In this document: in pieces, positions 47,759 to 58,786 of the stretch
Layout: each line of letters opens with the position of its first letter
How positions within the stretch are numbered: the stretch's first letter is position 1
Assembly: GCF_020283565.1 (NCBI RefSeq)
Contig: NC_060060.1
Span: 2,294,001-2,358,000, forward strand
DNA length: 64,000 nucleotides
Source: Trifolium pratense
Taxonomy: Eukaryota; Streptophyta; Magnoliopsida; Fabales; Fabaceae
Direction: 5' to 3'
Translations under genes and position numbers: made by a program
Notes under the pieces: generated by a model
Seen by the model: the letters and a program-made list of their open reading frames with translations, nothing else
What the model was told of the DNA's origin: nothing
The model's database searches: none

Positions 47759-50700
47759 CACCCCCTCAGTCGAAGCGGGAGGTTCGCGGACGCTTAGATT
47801 GGTCCGGAAATCATTAAATAGAACACGAGGTAGGCCTTTGGTGAAGATGTCAGCAATTTGGTGACGGGAAGGAACATGAAGGACGCGTGCCTGGCCACGG
47901 GCGACCTTTTCCCGAACAAAGTGAATGTCCATCTCAATGTGTTTAGTACGCTGATGTTGTACTGGGTTACCAGAAAGGTAGATGGCACTAACATTATCAC
48001 AATATACCAACGTAGCTTGAGATAGTGGAAAATGAAGCTCCAAGAGAAGGTTGCGAAGCCAACAAGATTCAGAAACCACATTAGCAACACCTCTGTACTC
48101 AGCTTCTGCACTCGAGCGAGAAAGTGTGGGTTGTCTCTTGGAAGACCAGGAAATGAGGTTGTCACCGAGAAACACACAATAGCCGGAGGTAGAACGGCGG
48201 GTGTCAGGGCAGCCCCCCCAATCCGCATCAGTATAAGAGACAAGTTTCTCAATAGGGGATGGATAGAGATGCAAACCATAGTGTAGGGTTCCCTGAATAT
48301 AACGCAGGATGCGCTTGAGGGCAAGCATGTGGTCGGTACAAGGAGCATGCATGTGAAGACATACCTGTTGAACAGCATAAGAAATGTCAGGGCGGGTGAA
48401 GGTAAGATACTGCAAGGCTCCTGCGAGACTCCGGTATAAGGTGGGATCATCATACGGAGTGCCGGCGGAGGTACCGAGCTTTTGCTTGGTGTCAACTGGA
48501 GTGGCAGATGGTTTGCACGAGGCCATGCCTGCGCGAGCAATAATTTCACCAGCATAAGTACTCTGACTAAGGAAGAGTCCACTAGCATGTCTAGTTACGG
48601 CAATACCTAGGAAGTAACTCAGCGGTCCCAGATCCTTCATAGCAAACTCAGATGCAAGTAGTGTCATGATGGATTTTCGAAGGTCATGGGTGGAGGTGAT
48701 AAGGATGATGTCATCAACATATAGCAAGATGTAAGCCAAGTTAGAGCCATGTCGATAGATGAAGAGTGAGTGATCTGAAGTGCTGTGCTCAAATCCAATG
48801 GTGGAGACAAAGTCAGCAAAACGCTGGTACCAAGCACGAGGCGCTTGCTTCAAACCATAGAGTGATTTTCGCAAGCGGCACACATAATCTGGGTGATGAG
48901 GATCACGAAAACCGAGTGGTTGATGCATGTAGACTGTCTCGTGAAGGTCACCATGCAGAAATGCATTCTGGACATCTAACTGATGAATATGCCAGGATTT
49001 AGAGAGAGCAATCGTGAGAACAGTGCGAATAGTCGCCGGTTTTACTACAGGACTAAACGTCTCATCACAATCCACACCTGCAATCTGTGACCTGCCATCA
49101 CCTACAAGACGAGCTTTGTAACGCTCAAAACAACCATTAGATTTCTTTTTATGACGAAAAATCCACATACACCGAATAATATTAACATCACAAGGTCGGG
49201 GGACCAGATCCCACGTATTATTTTTAATTAGAGCATTAAATTCAGACTGCATTGCGGCTTTCCAATTAGGATCTGAGAGGGCTAGTTTGGGGTTTTTGGG
49301 AAGAGGTGAAATGGTCGGATCATCAATGGTAACGGAAAGGTTAAAGAGTTTTCTAGGTTTGTAGATACCCTGCATACTACGGGTCGCCATAGTCCGAGTA
49401 GGGGGTGCAGGTTGGGCCAGTGGTGTAGGTGGTGGGGAGGTATCGGGTGTACTCGTAGGGAGGGAAGATGATATTGTGGTGTTGGATGAGGTATGAGAAG
49501 GATTATGTGGTCTGGCTGGTGAGGTAGACGGGGGGTTAGGTACAGGAGGTGACGAACTAGGGAGGTCATCAAGAGGAGATTGCAAAGTGGGATTGGTCCA
49601 TTGATGGACTAATGATGGGTGCAGGTCATCAGTGAAATGGTCATAGGTGGTGAGAGGTTGGGAAGACATATGAGCAAAGGGGAATTTTGTCTCATCAAAT
49701 ATGACATGTCGGGAGATGATGATCTTTCTTTGCGATAAATCGAAACATTTGTAGCCTCGGTGATTAGTGGGATACCCTAAGAAGACACATGGTGTTGAGC
49801 GTGGTTGCAATTTGTTAATGGTTGTGGATGGAAACAATGGATAACACAGACAACCAAAAACACGAAGATGTGTGTAGGAAGGATCACGATGATACAAAAG
49901 TTGAGTAGGAGAATGATTTGACAAATTCTTTCGAGGAAGGATATTAAGAAGATAAGTAGCCATTTGAAGGGCATGATGCCAAAATGATGGAGGAACAGAA
50001 GAATGGGCGAGAAGAGTGCGAATCATGTTATTAATGGTGCGTATTTTACGTTCCGCTTTGCCATTTTGAGATGACGTGTGAGGGCAAGAGAAACGGAAAA
50101 TAAGACCATTATCAACACAATATTTATGAAATAATGTATTGTTGTATTCACGTCCATTATCACATTGAAAACATTTCACGGTTTGAGAAAATTGCGTGCG
50201 AATTTGATTAGAAAGAGAAGTGAACATTTCAAAAGCCTGAGATTTGTTACTTATAGGAAACGTCCACAAAAAATCAGAATAATCATCCAAGAATAAAATA
50301 TAATATCGATGACCAGAAGAACTTAAAATCGGTGATGTCCATATATCACTATGTAAAATATCAAAAGGCATTAAAGTAACATTTTTGGATGAATCAAAAG
50401 GCAACTTAATATGTTTGCCAAACACACAAGAATTACAAATAGTCTTAGAACTTAAATGTTCACCACTAATGAACTTATTTTTATGAAGAGACTCCAAAGT
50501 AGAAGAACTTGGATGGCCGAGGCGGCTGTGCCAGAGACCGGAAGAGAGACCAGCAAAGTGAGAGGCAGAGGTGACGGGATATAGATCACCAAAACTATTA
50601 CATCTCATGAGAGGGGTACCCGTCTGAAAGTCAAATACCGAGAAACCAAATGGATCAAATGAAACAGAAACATTATTTTCAGTAGTGAGTTGTCGCACAG

Positions 50701-52030
50701 AAATCAAATTCTTAATAATTTGTGGTGTGTGTAAAACATGTTTAAGGTCTAAGTGTTTGTGTTTGTCAGATGTAGGTAGGGTTGTGTGACCAGACCCTTG
50801 AATTGGAATACCTTGTCCACTACCGACAATCAGTTTCTGATTGAAATGACTCAAATTAGAATAAGACGTGAGATTACCTTGAGATGCCGTTGTGTGGGAG
50901 GTGGCTCCAGTGTCCATGTACCATGTGTTGTCCGGCGGATTAAGAGACATGGTGTGCATGGCAGCTGCAATGTCAGTGGGGGTTGGTGAAGGCGTAGCAA
51001 CGTGAGCCTGTGGACGTTGACCTAGGATACCTGGTTGCCTCGGAGTACCGGTGGGTTGTGTCCACTGAGATGTAGGATATGGGCAAGGAGGCACACCCCA
51101 TGGAGGTGGGACCCATCCCCAAGGAGACCAAGAGGGATGTTGGAGTTGCTGCCATGGTTGAGAGGACCAAGAGGGACCGTTAGACCTAGAACCACCGCGC
51201 TGTCCGCGCCCTCTGGTGCGACTTTGATTGTTGCGGTTGCGGCCTGAACCAGAACGGTTGTCCTGTCGTCGGTTGGAACGCTGCTGGGAGGAGTCATCTG
51301 TGTCTCGTGGCATGGCAGTATGCAAGACAGTGGGTGAGCTAGTGCTATGCATTTTGGCCAAACCAGATTCCTCCAAGGTGAGCATGGAGCGAGCCTCAAG
51401 AAATGAGGGTAAAGTTTTCTGTTGGCGAATCACGGTGGCAACCCCACGATACGGCTCAGACAATCCGGATACTATTTGAAGGACCAGTCGGTGTTCGCTG
51501 ACGGGTGCTCCAACGTTCTTCAGTTGATCAGATAGTTGCTTGAGTCGTTGACAATATGCAGAGACGTTAGGAAAATCTTCCATACGAGTGGAGGAAAAAT
51601 CTTGTTCAAGCGCAACAGCACGGGAGTTTTGATTGTCCTCAAATATGTTGGCCAAACGGTTCCAGGTAGCCATGGCAGTTGATCCTTTTTCCATAATGGT
51701 GGTAAGGAGATCAAATGAGATAGTGGAATAAATCCATTGAAGAACCGTTGAATCAAGAATTGTCCACATTTCAAAACTAGCATCAGTGGAGGCAGGCTTC
51801 TCTTTGCCGGGTTGAGGAATGATGTGATGAATAACCTTGTGGGCACGAGCATGAACCTCAAATAATTCGGCCCACATGTTGTAGTGATCCTTCTCCAGCT
51901 CCAGTACAAAGGGAATGCTATGTTTGATGTTGGTGACGGCAAGGGCAGGATGAAAATCTGTTTTTGCTGAAGAGACAGATGTGGAGATGACGGCAGAGGT
52001 TGTGGATGCAGCGGCAGGAGCAGAAGACAT
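47756..52030 (-). CDS. Copia gag-pol polyprotein, 1424 aa, unbroken
   Basis: The likely start is the ATG at 52030-52028; the frame is open a further 25 codons upstream. Domains in order: a Copia gag of UBN2 type (about 30-230), then an RG-rich basic linker in place of a clear CCHC knuckle (about 255-290). The aspartic protease has its DTG at about residue 373. The integrase has an HHCC region starting LWHSRLGHP, and the D (HSDIWT) and D (CDNGREY) motifs before NGKAERK (about 495-670). A Pro-rich spacer follows, then the reverse transcriptase with KARLVG, FLHGDL and the YVDD core, and RNase H ending in the [10 protein letters not shown] motif. No frameshift separates gag and pol. The frame runs through the polypurine tract and stops on the first three bases of the 3' LTR. 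Confidence 0.95.
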   Translation of the reverse strand: MSSAPAAASTTSAVISTSVSSAKTDFHPALAVTNIKHSIPFVLELEKDHYNMWAELFEVHARAHKVIHHIIPQPGKEKPASTDASFEMWTILDSTVLQWIYSTISFDLLTTIMEKGSTAMATWNRLANIFEDNQNSRAVALEQDFSSTRMEDFPNVSAYCQRLKQLSDQLKNVGAPVSEHRLVLQIVSGLSEPYRGVATVIRQQKTLPSFLEARSMLTLEESGLAKMHSTSSPTVLHTAMPRDTDDSSQQRSNRRQDNRSGSGRNRNNQSRTRGRGQRGGSRSNGPSWSSQPWQQLQHPSWSPWGWVPPPWGVPPCPYPTSQWTQPTGTPRQPGILGQRPQAHVATPSPTPTDIAAAMHTMSLNPPDNTWYMDTGATSHTTASQGNLTSYSNLSHFNQKLIVGSGQGIPIQGSGHTTLPTSDKHKHLDLKHVLHTPQIIKNLISVRQLTTENNVSVSFDPFGFSVFDFQTGTPLMRCNSFGDLYPVTSASHFAGLSSGLWHSRLGHPSSSTLESLHKNKFISGEHLSSKTICNSCVFGKHIKLPFDSSKNVTLMPFDILHSDIWTSPILSSSGHRYYILFLDDYSDFLWTFPISNKSQAFEMFTSLSNQIRTQFSQTVKCFQCDNGREYNNTLFHKYCVDNGLIFRFSCPHTSSQNGKAERKIRTINNMIRTLLAHSSVPPSFWHHALQMATYLLNILPRKNLSNHSPTQLLYHRDPSYTHLRVFGCLCYPLFPSTTINKLQPRSTPCVFLGYPTNHRGYKCFDLSQRKIIISRHVIFDETKFPFAHMSSQPLTTYDHFTDDLHPSLVHQWTNPTLQSPLDDLPSSSPPVPNPPSTSPARPHNPSHTSSNTTISSSLPTSTPDTSPPPTPLAQPAPPTRTMATRSMQGIYKPRKLFNLSVTIDDPTISPLPKNPKLALSDPNWKAAMQSEFNALIKNNTWDLVPRPCDVNIIRCMWIFRHKKKSNGCFERYKARLVGDGRSQIAGVDCDETFSPVVKPATIRTVLTIALSKSWHIHQLDVQNAFLHGDLHETVYMHQPLGFRDPHHPDYVCRLRKSLYGLKQAPRAWYQRFADFVSTIGFEHSTSDHSLFIYRHGSNLAYILLYVDDIILITSTHDLRKSIMTLLASEFAMKDLGPLSYFLGIAVTRHASGLFLSQSTYAGEIIARAGMASCKPSATPVDTKQKLGTSAGTPYDDPTLYRSLAGALQYLTFTRPDISYAVQQVCLHMHAPCTDHMLALKRILRYIQGTLHYGLHLYPSPIEKLVSYTDADWGGCPDTRRSTSGYCVFLGDNLISWSSKRQPTLSRSSAEAEYRGVANVVSESCWLRNLLLELHFPLSQATLVYCDNVSAIYLSGNPVQHQRTKHIEMDIHFVREKVARGQARVLHVPSRHQIADIFTKGLPRVLFNDFRTNLSVREPPASTEGV
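47759..47767 (-). other. Polypurine tract of the intact Copia element
   Basis: The minus-strand sequence GAGGGGGTG lies directly before the 3' LTR, where plus-strand DNA synthesis is primed. It is also the last three sense codons of gag-pol (Glu-Gly-Val). Confidence 0.85.
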
Positions 52031-52499
52031 GTCGACCGATGTGAAAACAAAGAGGGACTTGCTGTGTTTTGTGAACCGGTAGAAAAATAGGACACAATAA
52101 AACAACCGTTTTTATATCTCTGTTTCTGCGAGACAAATACCGTATTTGTGCGAAACTGAGAAAATTCAAACTTAGAGAAAACGTAAATCCAATACAGTGA
52201 TGTTGTTGCTGTGTTTTGCGAGCAGATCAGAACAGAACCAGTATTGATGAACGGCTTGTGCGGTGATGGAAAACGGCACGGCGGTGCTGGTGCGAACAGA
52301 TCGTGGTCGGCGCGTTTTGGGTTAGTCGGCGCGGACAGTGAGAGCTGGCGCGGGTGTAAGAGAGCGGCTATGAATGGAGCGGCTCAGGTAGACGCTTGCA
52401 CGGCAGTGGGCGGTGCAAGGGAGGAGGCGGCGGCTTTGGGTGAGCAAGAAGAGGCTGCGCTGCAATTTGTTTTTGTAGGTCACGCGTGGAAAGAAAATA

Positions 52500-52511
52500 C
52501 TCGTGATACCA
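52500..52511 (-). other. Primer-binding site of the intact Copia element
   Basis: The minus-strand sequence TGGTATCACGAG starts immediately after the 5' LTR. Its first eight bases match the complement of the initiator-Met tRNA 3' end (TGGTATCAGAGC), the usual Copia primer. Confidence 0.85.
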
Positions 52512-52741
52512 TAATAGAAAAGGGAATAATGACAGGAAATAATAGAAAAGGGAATACTGAAGGAAATAATATTCTATTGGAAAATGATTTTTTGTTGTCT
52601 CTCATTGATATGGTTAAGTGTCTATATATACAATAATAATAGGTTAATCAAACCTATGAATAATGACAGACTTTAATGAAAGTAATTACAAATAATTACA
52701 AAAATAATTATGCTTAATGACAATAATATTCTAGTCTATCA
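52512..52741 (-). repeat. 5' LTR of the intact Copia element
   Basis: 230 bp. The minus-strand order is TGATAGACTAG ... CCTTTTCTATTA. A TATA-like TATATATAG lies in the middle. Confidence 0.95.
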
Positions 52742-52746
52742 ATACG

Positions 52747-54415
52747 GCCCCTATCATGATGATTAGGGGTGGACAACATCCCAAGACCTGCCCATAACCT
52801 GCTTAATTCGAACCGAATTTTGAAGAAACGGGTGGCTTCAAATGGATTACGGATGAAAAGTGTAAAATTCAAGTTCAGGTGGTTTTGCTTGGGTGGGTTC
52901 GGATGTCAAAATCTGATCCATCGGAACCCAAACCCGGCCGATACTGTAATAGTTATAAAAATATTACATGCTTTTGTCTTGTTGATCTGTTGTCGTACGC
53001 GGTAAAAAAAATTAAAATTTAAAAATTATAGTAATAAGGTATTTAACTTTGGTCGTCTCACAAAGACTTTTATAAATTTAGCAATATTAGAATCAAATAA
53101 AAAATGTAAATTATGGGGGGTTTGGTTGGGTTTCAATGATTAGAAACAAAAATAATAAGTTGATTGGAAATAGTTATGGAAAACAGATTAATCTACTGCT
53201 CGGAAATTTCAGACTTATCATCGATGATTATATTATCAGTCCCTACGCAGATTTAATTCTCTTTCGATCACATAAACGATTAACAAGCGCCTTCGATTCT
53301 ATATGAGTTATATTCCTGTTTGTTAGATTACCGAATTAAGCAAACAGTTAAGAACACGTAAATTAACGAATAAGGTAAGTTAAAACACGACTACCTTAAG
53401 GAATATAGATCAACCGAAATTAACAATCATATTCTATGAAACTTAAGTTAAACAAACTAGTAACAAGAAAATAATTGAAAAGAAATAAATAAAACTGAAT
53501 AATATAATAACTTCAAGATCTTGGAGAAATTCCCTTACGATAGATCAACCTTAGTGGTTTAGCAAGCCATGAAATACTAGAGAATACAATAGTTTTCGTG
53601 GAAACTGAATTGAATAAAATATGACAGACTGAGGCTCTATTTATAGGCTATTTTCGACTCAACTTTCACGCACCATCATGGCACGATGGGCCTTCCTTGG
53701 TCTGCAAGTTTTTCCTTTGCGGCAATTCAAAAGTTCGATTTTATGAGGCAACCAAAAAGTCGATCTTATGCGGCAAATTATAAAGTCCGATCTTATGCAA
53801 CAAACTCAATTCTTGTGTGGCAATTTCCATTTTTTCTTGTCCCTTTTGAGAGTCTATTCTGTTAATACTCCGAAAATCTCTCATATCCCCTACAAATCAA
53901 CTTGTCTTTTCGATTTTAGCAATGGCGACCGAGTCTGCTACGATTTGCTCACCTTCAGTTTTCTCACCTCCTTGGATAAAATTTGGGTCTTTTTATATTT
54001 AATTATCTTCCGCCACAAGTAGCTGAAGACGATCCTCAAGCATGTCCTCAAGTGAAAAGCAGAGAAATTAAATATCAACAGTTGTCGTACCCTAAATTTT
54101 GTCATTTTTTTCATTTAATCTTTTTATCATTTAAATTGACGCAAATCTTTTATTTTCATCATTGTGAGTACAGTTTGTCCAATCAGAATCAAAGTCAATT
54201 TAGTTGATTTAAAAGTCAATAAAATCTTTTCTTTTACCATTTATTATTTTTATATTTATCCCCTTTTATTTCCTCTTTTATATCTATCCATTAATCATCA
54301 CCGTCATTCTTATTTCCATTTTTATTTTCATCATTATTATCATTTATCCTTAACCTTTATTAATATGTATCATCATCATTTAGGTTCGATCCCTGACTTG
54401 GGCATGCACCAGAGG
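52747..54415. other. No gene seen; one-sided hAT-like fragment and AT-rich DNA
   Basis: At 52763 begins TAGGGGTGGACAACATC, a hAT-like end, followed by about 200 bp of GGGTGGGTT/CCCAAACCC words. No matching right end was found. The rest is intergenic with only short unsupported open frames. Confidence 0.45.
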
Positions 54416-55121
54416 TAGAGGTGAGAATAGGCTAGGCAGAGCTAGGTTTTGCCAAGCCTGAGCTTGGCCTGTCAAAAATTTGAAGGCCTGAGCCTGGCCT
54501 GTGGCCTATCATAGACTTATCTTTTAGGCCTAAGTCTGGCCTATTGAAAGCCTAATGTGACTTATTAGCCTGTTTAAAAACTTATTTCACATTAACATAT
54601 TTAAATAAATAATTATATTTATTTTTAAATATACTTATGAACTAATAAATCAATGTCCTTTTGATATTTAGCATGATATTTTAGAGACTTCGATTATATA
54701 TGTCATCATATTTCAATTCTAGTTTATAATAATACAATTATATATATATGTGAAAAACTAATGTTGATTAATAAACTTAAACCACTAAAAAAGTTAATAA
54801 ATTTATAATTTAATTAAAGTACAAATTTTAATATATAAATAATAATAATAATAGTAAAAAAATTATTCATTTAACTTAAATAGGTCGGCCTAACAGGCCA
54901 AAAGACTTTTTTAATGGCCTGACCTATTTAACTAAATAGGTTTATAAAAAATTCTTGAAAATTGCTTTTTTCGCCCCCCATGTTCCTCTTAAACCCCCCA
55001 AAAATCCCAAAATAACCTTGAATTTGGGGGGTTTAGGAAGCTATGGATCCTAGGATCCGAAATATATTATGTGTGGTTTGTGGGATCCGAAACAAGCCAA
55101 TTATAGATGGGAACACGTTTT

Positions 55122-55152
55122 GGGGGGGGGGGGGCGGGGGGGGGGGGGGGGG
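55122..55152 (+). repeat. 31-base guanine tract
   Basis: Thirteen G, one C, then seventeen G. It could form a G-quadruplex on the plus strand. Homopolymers are prone to assembly error, so the true length is uncertain. Confidence 0.8.
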
Positions 55153-55210
55153 CGAAAATTGTGCTTATACGTTGGTTTGGAGTCTACAATCCAAAACCAA
55201 TTATGTTCGG

Positions 55211-55330
55211 ATTCTGCGAACCGAAATGGTCACGAAAATCACAGGTTTGGATCCTGCGAACCGAAATGGTCACGAAAATCACAGGTTTGGATCATGCGAA
55301 CCGAAATGGTCACTAAAATTACAGGTTTGG
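55211..55330 (+). repeat. Three tandem 40-bp repeats
   Basis: The word CTGCGAACCGAAATGGTCAC (third copy begins ATGCGAA) recurs at exact 40-bp spacing, starting about 55214, 55254 and 55294. Each unit contains one of the dyads of the host element. Frames across it are repetitive and not gene-like. Confidence 0.9.
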
Positions 55331-56398
55331 AGTGTATAGTCCAAAATCAAGTTTTCTGCATAATTTTTTTACAGTTTTACAGGCCAACATTATGCATGTT
55401 CGGAATTTGCTCTTATGCATGTTAACCAAAATATTTGCGGGTTCAACTACATTAGGTTGTGCAATGTCGGGTTCATCGATGTTCGGTTTCATTTCAAACG
55501 GAGGTTCGGCCATCACAAACCCTACCTATCACAATAAATTTCAAAATTTTAAAAAGCTGTCCAGTTTGGCATGTGGGATCCGAAATGGGTTCAGATTGTA
55601 TGAGCCAAACGCGACTGCGATCATAAAACCATGAAAATTGAAAAAATTAACGGTTTAAAGTGCTTATTACCTCTTGTATGACTCCGATTGAGTATTGCGC
55701 CCCTCTTTGAGTGAATAAACGTTGTTTTCAAGTCTCTGATACGCCAAAAAAATCGCCCTATCTCCAAAGCTCCCAATTGAGTGTCCAAGTGGTTATGAAA
55801 GTGCAACTTCTGAAATATAGGCTATATAGACTCTATTCGGATCCTAAACACCGAATATGAGCGTTTCCGGTTGGTAGAATCCGAAATGATGCAAAATTTT
55901 AAAAATCAAAGCATTTCGGATTGTACAGTCCAAAATCAAGTTTTCCTGGGCAAATCATCAACGATGTACAAGTCAGGCATAGCTAGCCAATGGCTTGTTT
56001 AAACTGGTTTCGGATTGTATGGTCCATATCAAACAAGTTTCGGCTTCCATACTCCAAAACCGTTAAAAATAAGGACGTTCGGATTGTACAGTCCAAACCC
56101 AGGTTTTCCTGGGCAAAACATCACATACAAGGCAGGCATAACCAGCCAATTGCTTGTTTAAACTGATTTCGGATTGTATGGACCATAACAAACAAATTTC
56201 AGATTCTAGAGTCCAAACGCATTTATAGGGTCAAACTGGTCACTTTGGGGGGCCTTGGAGGAAACAATGGAGGGGAAAAAAGCAATTTTCAAAATTCTTA
56301 GCCTGCTCTATTTAAAGAAATAGACTGGTCTGGGCTATGTAAGCTAGACCTTAAGGCCTGGTAGGCGGGACGGGCCTATTCTCACCTCTAACCAGAGG

Positions 56399-56660
56399 AT
56401 ACCTGATTTACACAAAAAAAAAAAACAAAACAAAAATTCTTTCTCCCTCCCCTTTTCATTTTTTCTTTATTTTTTATTTTCCATTCTTTATTTATTATAA
56501 TAATTATTATAACTAGCGGGTCAAGCAGGCGCCTGCCTGTTTCTAACTTATGTTAAAAAATATATGTTTTATGTTATGGTGAGTTTGTTAATAAAAAATT
56601 TTGCTGCTAAAACAAAAGGATGTGTCTTATGTTTCGGTGAGTTTGTTAATAAAAGATTAT
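56399..56660. repeat. Short AT-rich spacer with a tandem repeat
   Basis: GGTGAGTTTGTTAATAAAA occurs at about 56578 and 56636. CAGGCGCCTG, a perfect 10-bp palindrome, lies at about 56527-56536. No gene is seen. Confidence 0.5.
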
Positions 56661-56677
56661 TGTTGCTACTAGATAAA

Positions 56678-57081
56678 TAAAAGAAATGCTAGGATTTTTA
56701 ATAATGTTGTTAAAGATCCTAAAGATTTAGTGGAAGAGGTTAAGGTCATGGCGTGGAGGTGGAGTGTTCATCGTTTGAAGATTGCGCCGTGTTTATTGTA
56801 CGAGTGGCAGCAGCAACCATGCTATTGCTTCCGGAGGTGATCGTGGGGAGTTGTGTTGTAGGGGTGTTTCCCTGTTCTGTTTCTTTTTTTTTTTTCTGGT
56901 AGCTAGCAGGCTGAGTGTGGGGTTTGTTTTTTGGTGCTTCGCTTTGTTTTGTTTGGTGGTGTAAACTCCTAGTGGGTTTTGTATTGTTATCATGTTCGTT
57001 TTGACATGATTTGTCTTCTTGTGTACTTCTTGTACTGAAGGTGATTTCAATAAATTATGCTGTTTCAAAAAAAAAAAAAAG
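56678..57081 (+). mobile_element. 5'-truncated LINE (L1-type) with 17-bp TSD
   Basis: TGTTGCTACTAGATAAA occurs at 56661-56677 and 57082-57098. The insert ends in about 14 A. The frame at 56682-56840 reads RNARIFNNVVKDPKDLVEEV, then MAWRWSVHRLK and CLLYEWQQQP before a stop. That is the standard C-terminus of plant LINE ORF2. The 3' UTR shares the CTGTTTCAAAAA ending with the LINE at 9969-10338, so both may be one family. Confidence 0.92.
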
Positions 57082-57399
57082 TGTTGCTACTAGATAAAAT
57101 TAAGGGTATTGTTGATATTATGAAAAATTTACACAAAAATTCATGTATTCTCTTTATATATAGTATAGATATAGATAGAATAGATATAGATTATTATTAT
57201 AATTATTATTTTTATTATCATTATTATTTTTATAAAAAAATTCAAAAAAAAAAAATGAACAGTCCTGTCTGTTGTCTGTACAGTCCTGTCTATCCCTACT
57301 TCTCTGTCCTCTTTACCGTTGGAATCAATAATGCACAGTAATTAGTAAATGCTCACTCTGATCTATGACTAAGTTACCGTTGGAAAAAAAAAAATTCAC

Positions 57400-58000
57400 T
57401 TTTAATCTATATAACAAGCCTTCAGTTTCATTCATAAGGACACATAGAGAACAAACAAAAAAAATCAGTAGCAAAATGTAAAGATTAGAGAAAAACACAT
57501 ATCACTACTTCTCCTTTTTTTCTATCACTGATAATCATCAATAAACTATATTACAACCATAAACACCACTTCCACTCCTAATCACCTCCTTCAACTCATT
57601 CATCACCATCATCACCAAAAACACCAGACAACCATCACCATATTTTTTTATAAAATAAAAAAGAAAGAATAGAACAAGAAACAAAAAGAAGGAGAAGCAG
57701 CAAGAAAGTAAAGACAGAGGCGGATATAAGGTTTTTTATTCTGAATCTTCTTCTTGTTTTGATTTCGTGTTTTAGAACTGTTAGAGAAGTGTTTAGAAAG
57801 TGATTTGGGGTCTTTTTGGGTAATTTGGGGGGTCCGGCGCGGTGGCACCGCCGCCGGAATAAGGGTTCGTATGAACACCGGATGAAGAACACAACCGTGT
57901 TCTTGAGGGAGAGAAGAGAGAATTTTGAGAGACGGAGTGAGTGTAGAGAGAGAAAGAAAAGAGAAAGTGAGCAAATATGTGAAGCTTGGGGTATTTATTC
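57400..58000 (-). other. Possible short minus-strand transcription unit
   Basis: Read on the minus strand, a TATA-like GAATAAATAC (57991-58000) is followed about 30 bp later by a CT-rich stretch with the look of a plant 5' leader (57850-57960). Downstream are only short open frames without a plausible ATG-started protein; one contains a hydrophobic run (SASVFTFLLLLLLF). It may be a gene fragment or a non-coding transcript. Confidence 0.3.
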
Positions 58001-58786
58001 GTCAAAAATGGGCCGGGCCGATGGGTTGGATCATTAGCCCACAGTCTTCGGTGGGCTGGGCCTAAATAAAAAAGACCAAAATACAATCGAGCTTTTTCGG
58101 GTCAAGACCATTTAGTCCATATAGACATCGAACCCACCTGGTTTTGGGCTGGCCCATTAGCCCATCATTTAATTGATAAAAACACATTTATGTGATTTTT
58201 GTAAAAATAATATCAATGAAAAATTATTATTTAATTTATAAATTATTATAAAAAAATCTATTTAAATGTGTAAGTTTAATAAAAAGAGGTATATTTATCT
58301 AAAATTAGAGTTTAATTGATATTTAGTGTTGAAGTAAAAATTATTTACACTTCCATAAAATAATATCTCAATAAAATTGATAATTAAGAAAAAATAATAC
58401 ATCAAAATGATATAAAAATTAATAAAAAAAAAATGAAATGGGTCGGGCTGGCCCATTAACCAACAAAGCTTATAAGGGTCGGTCTAGCCCATTTATTTTG
58501 ACTTACCCACCGAACAGTACCGAGTTAGCCCATTTGATAGAACATTTATGCACCTGATTTTTTATGTTTTATGTTTGTGTAATTTTATTAATGATGTAAT
58601 CCTAAATTTACCAATTTAATTTTATTTCCTGATTTCGTATGAATGTGGAAAATAATGTGTGTTTTGTTGCGAAATTTAAAATATAATATTAATATATTGA
58701 TATTGATAATAGAAACAGGTACAAAATAAATTACATTTAAAATAAAATTAACTACGGTTAAGCATAGATTTTTTCCCCAAAATATA
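58001..58786. other. No gene seen
   Basis: AT-rich DNA with repeated GGGCTGGCCCATTA words (about 58147 and 58447) that resemble remains of hAT-type MITEs. No ends or TSD were matched. Confidence 0.4.

Larger units (their letters stand above)
47529..52741 (-). mobile_element. Full-length, apparently intact Copia retrotransposon
   Basis: Two 230-bp LTRs (47529-47758 and 52512-52741) read as identical by eye, and the TSD ATACG is exact (47524-47528 and 52742-52746). Read on the minus strand, the LTR starts TGATAG and ends CTATTA, so the termini are TG..TA. The primer-binding site follows the right LTR and the polypurine tract precedes the left LTR. The single gag-pol frame is open from end to end. 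Identity of the LTRs and the intact frame mean a recent insertion. Confidence 0.97.
54957..56290. mobile_element. Mutator-like non-autonomous element nested in the hAT element
   Basis: The ends GAAAATTGCTTTTTTC (54957-54972) and its inverted copy (56275-56290) are exact. The 9-bp TSD AAAATTCTT (54948-54956 and 56291-56299) is exact. This is a Mutator-type insertion younger than the hAT host. The interior encodes no transposase and is filled with degenerate dyads of the form TTCGGATT..GTCC/AAA. Confidence 0.9.
54416..56390. mobile_element. Non-autonomous hAT element, 1975 bp, with a nested insertion
   Basis: The 17-bp end TAGAGGTGAGAATAGGC (54416-54432) is the exact inverted match of GCCTATTCTCACCTCTA (56374-56390). 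The 8-bp TSD ACCAGAGG stands at 54408-54415 and 56391-56398. This is a hAT signature. Subterminal GGCCTGA/TAGGCC words occur at both ends. No transposase remains. Its middle holds another element (54957-56290). Confidence 0.93.

Noticed and set aside
48032..51479. Plus-strand open frames opposite the Copia gag-pol
   Set aside because: They are antisense shadows of a well-supported polyprotein.
55043..55425. Glycine-rich open frames in three phases
   Set aside because: They come from the G tract and the 40-bp tandem repeats inside a non-coding transposon.
57635..57974. Overlapping minus-strand frames with a hydrophobic run
   Set aside because: Neither begins at an ATG and no family is recognisable; treated only as a possible transcript.
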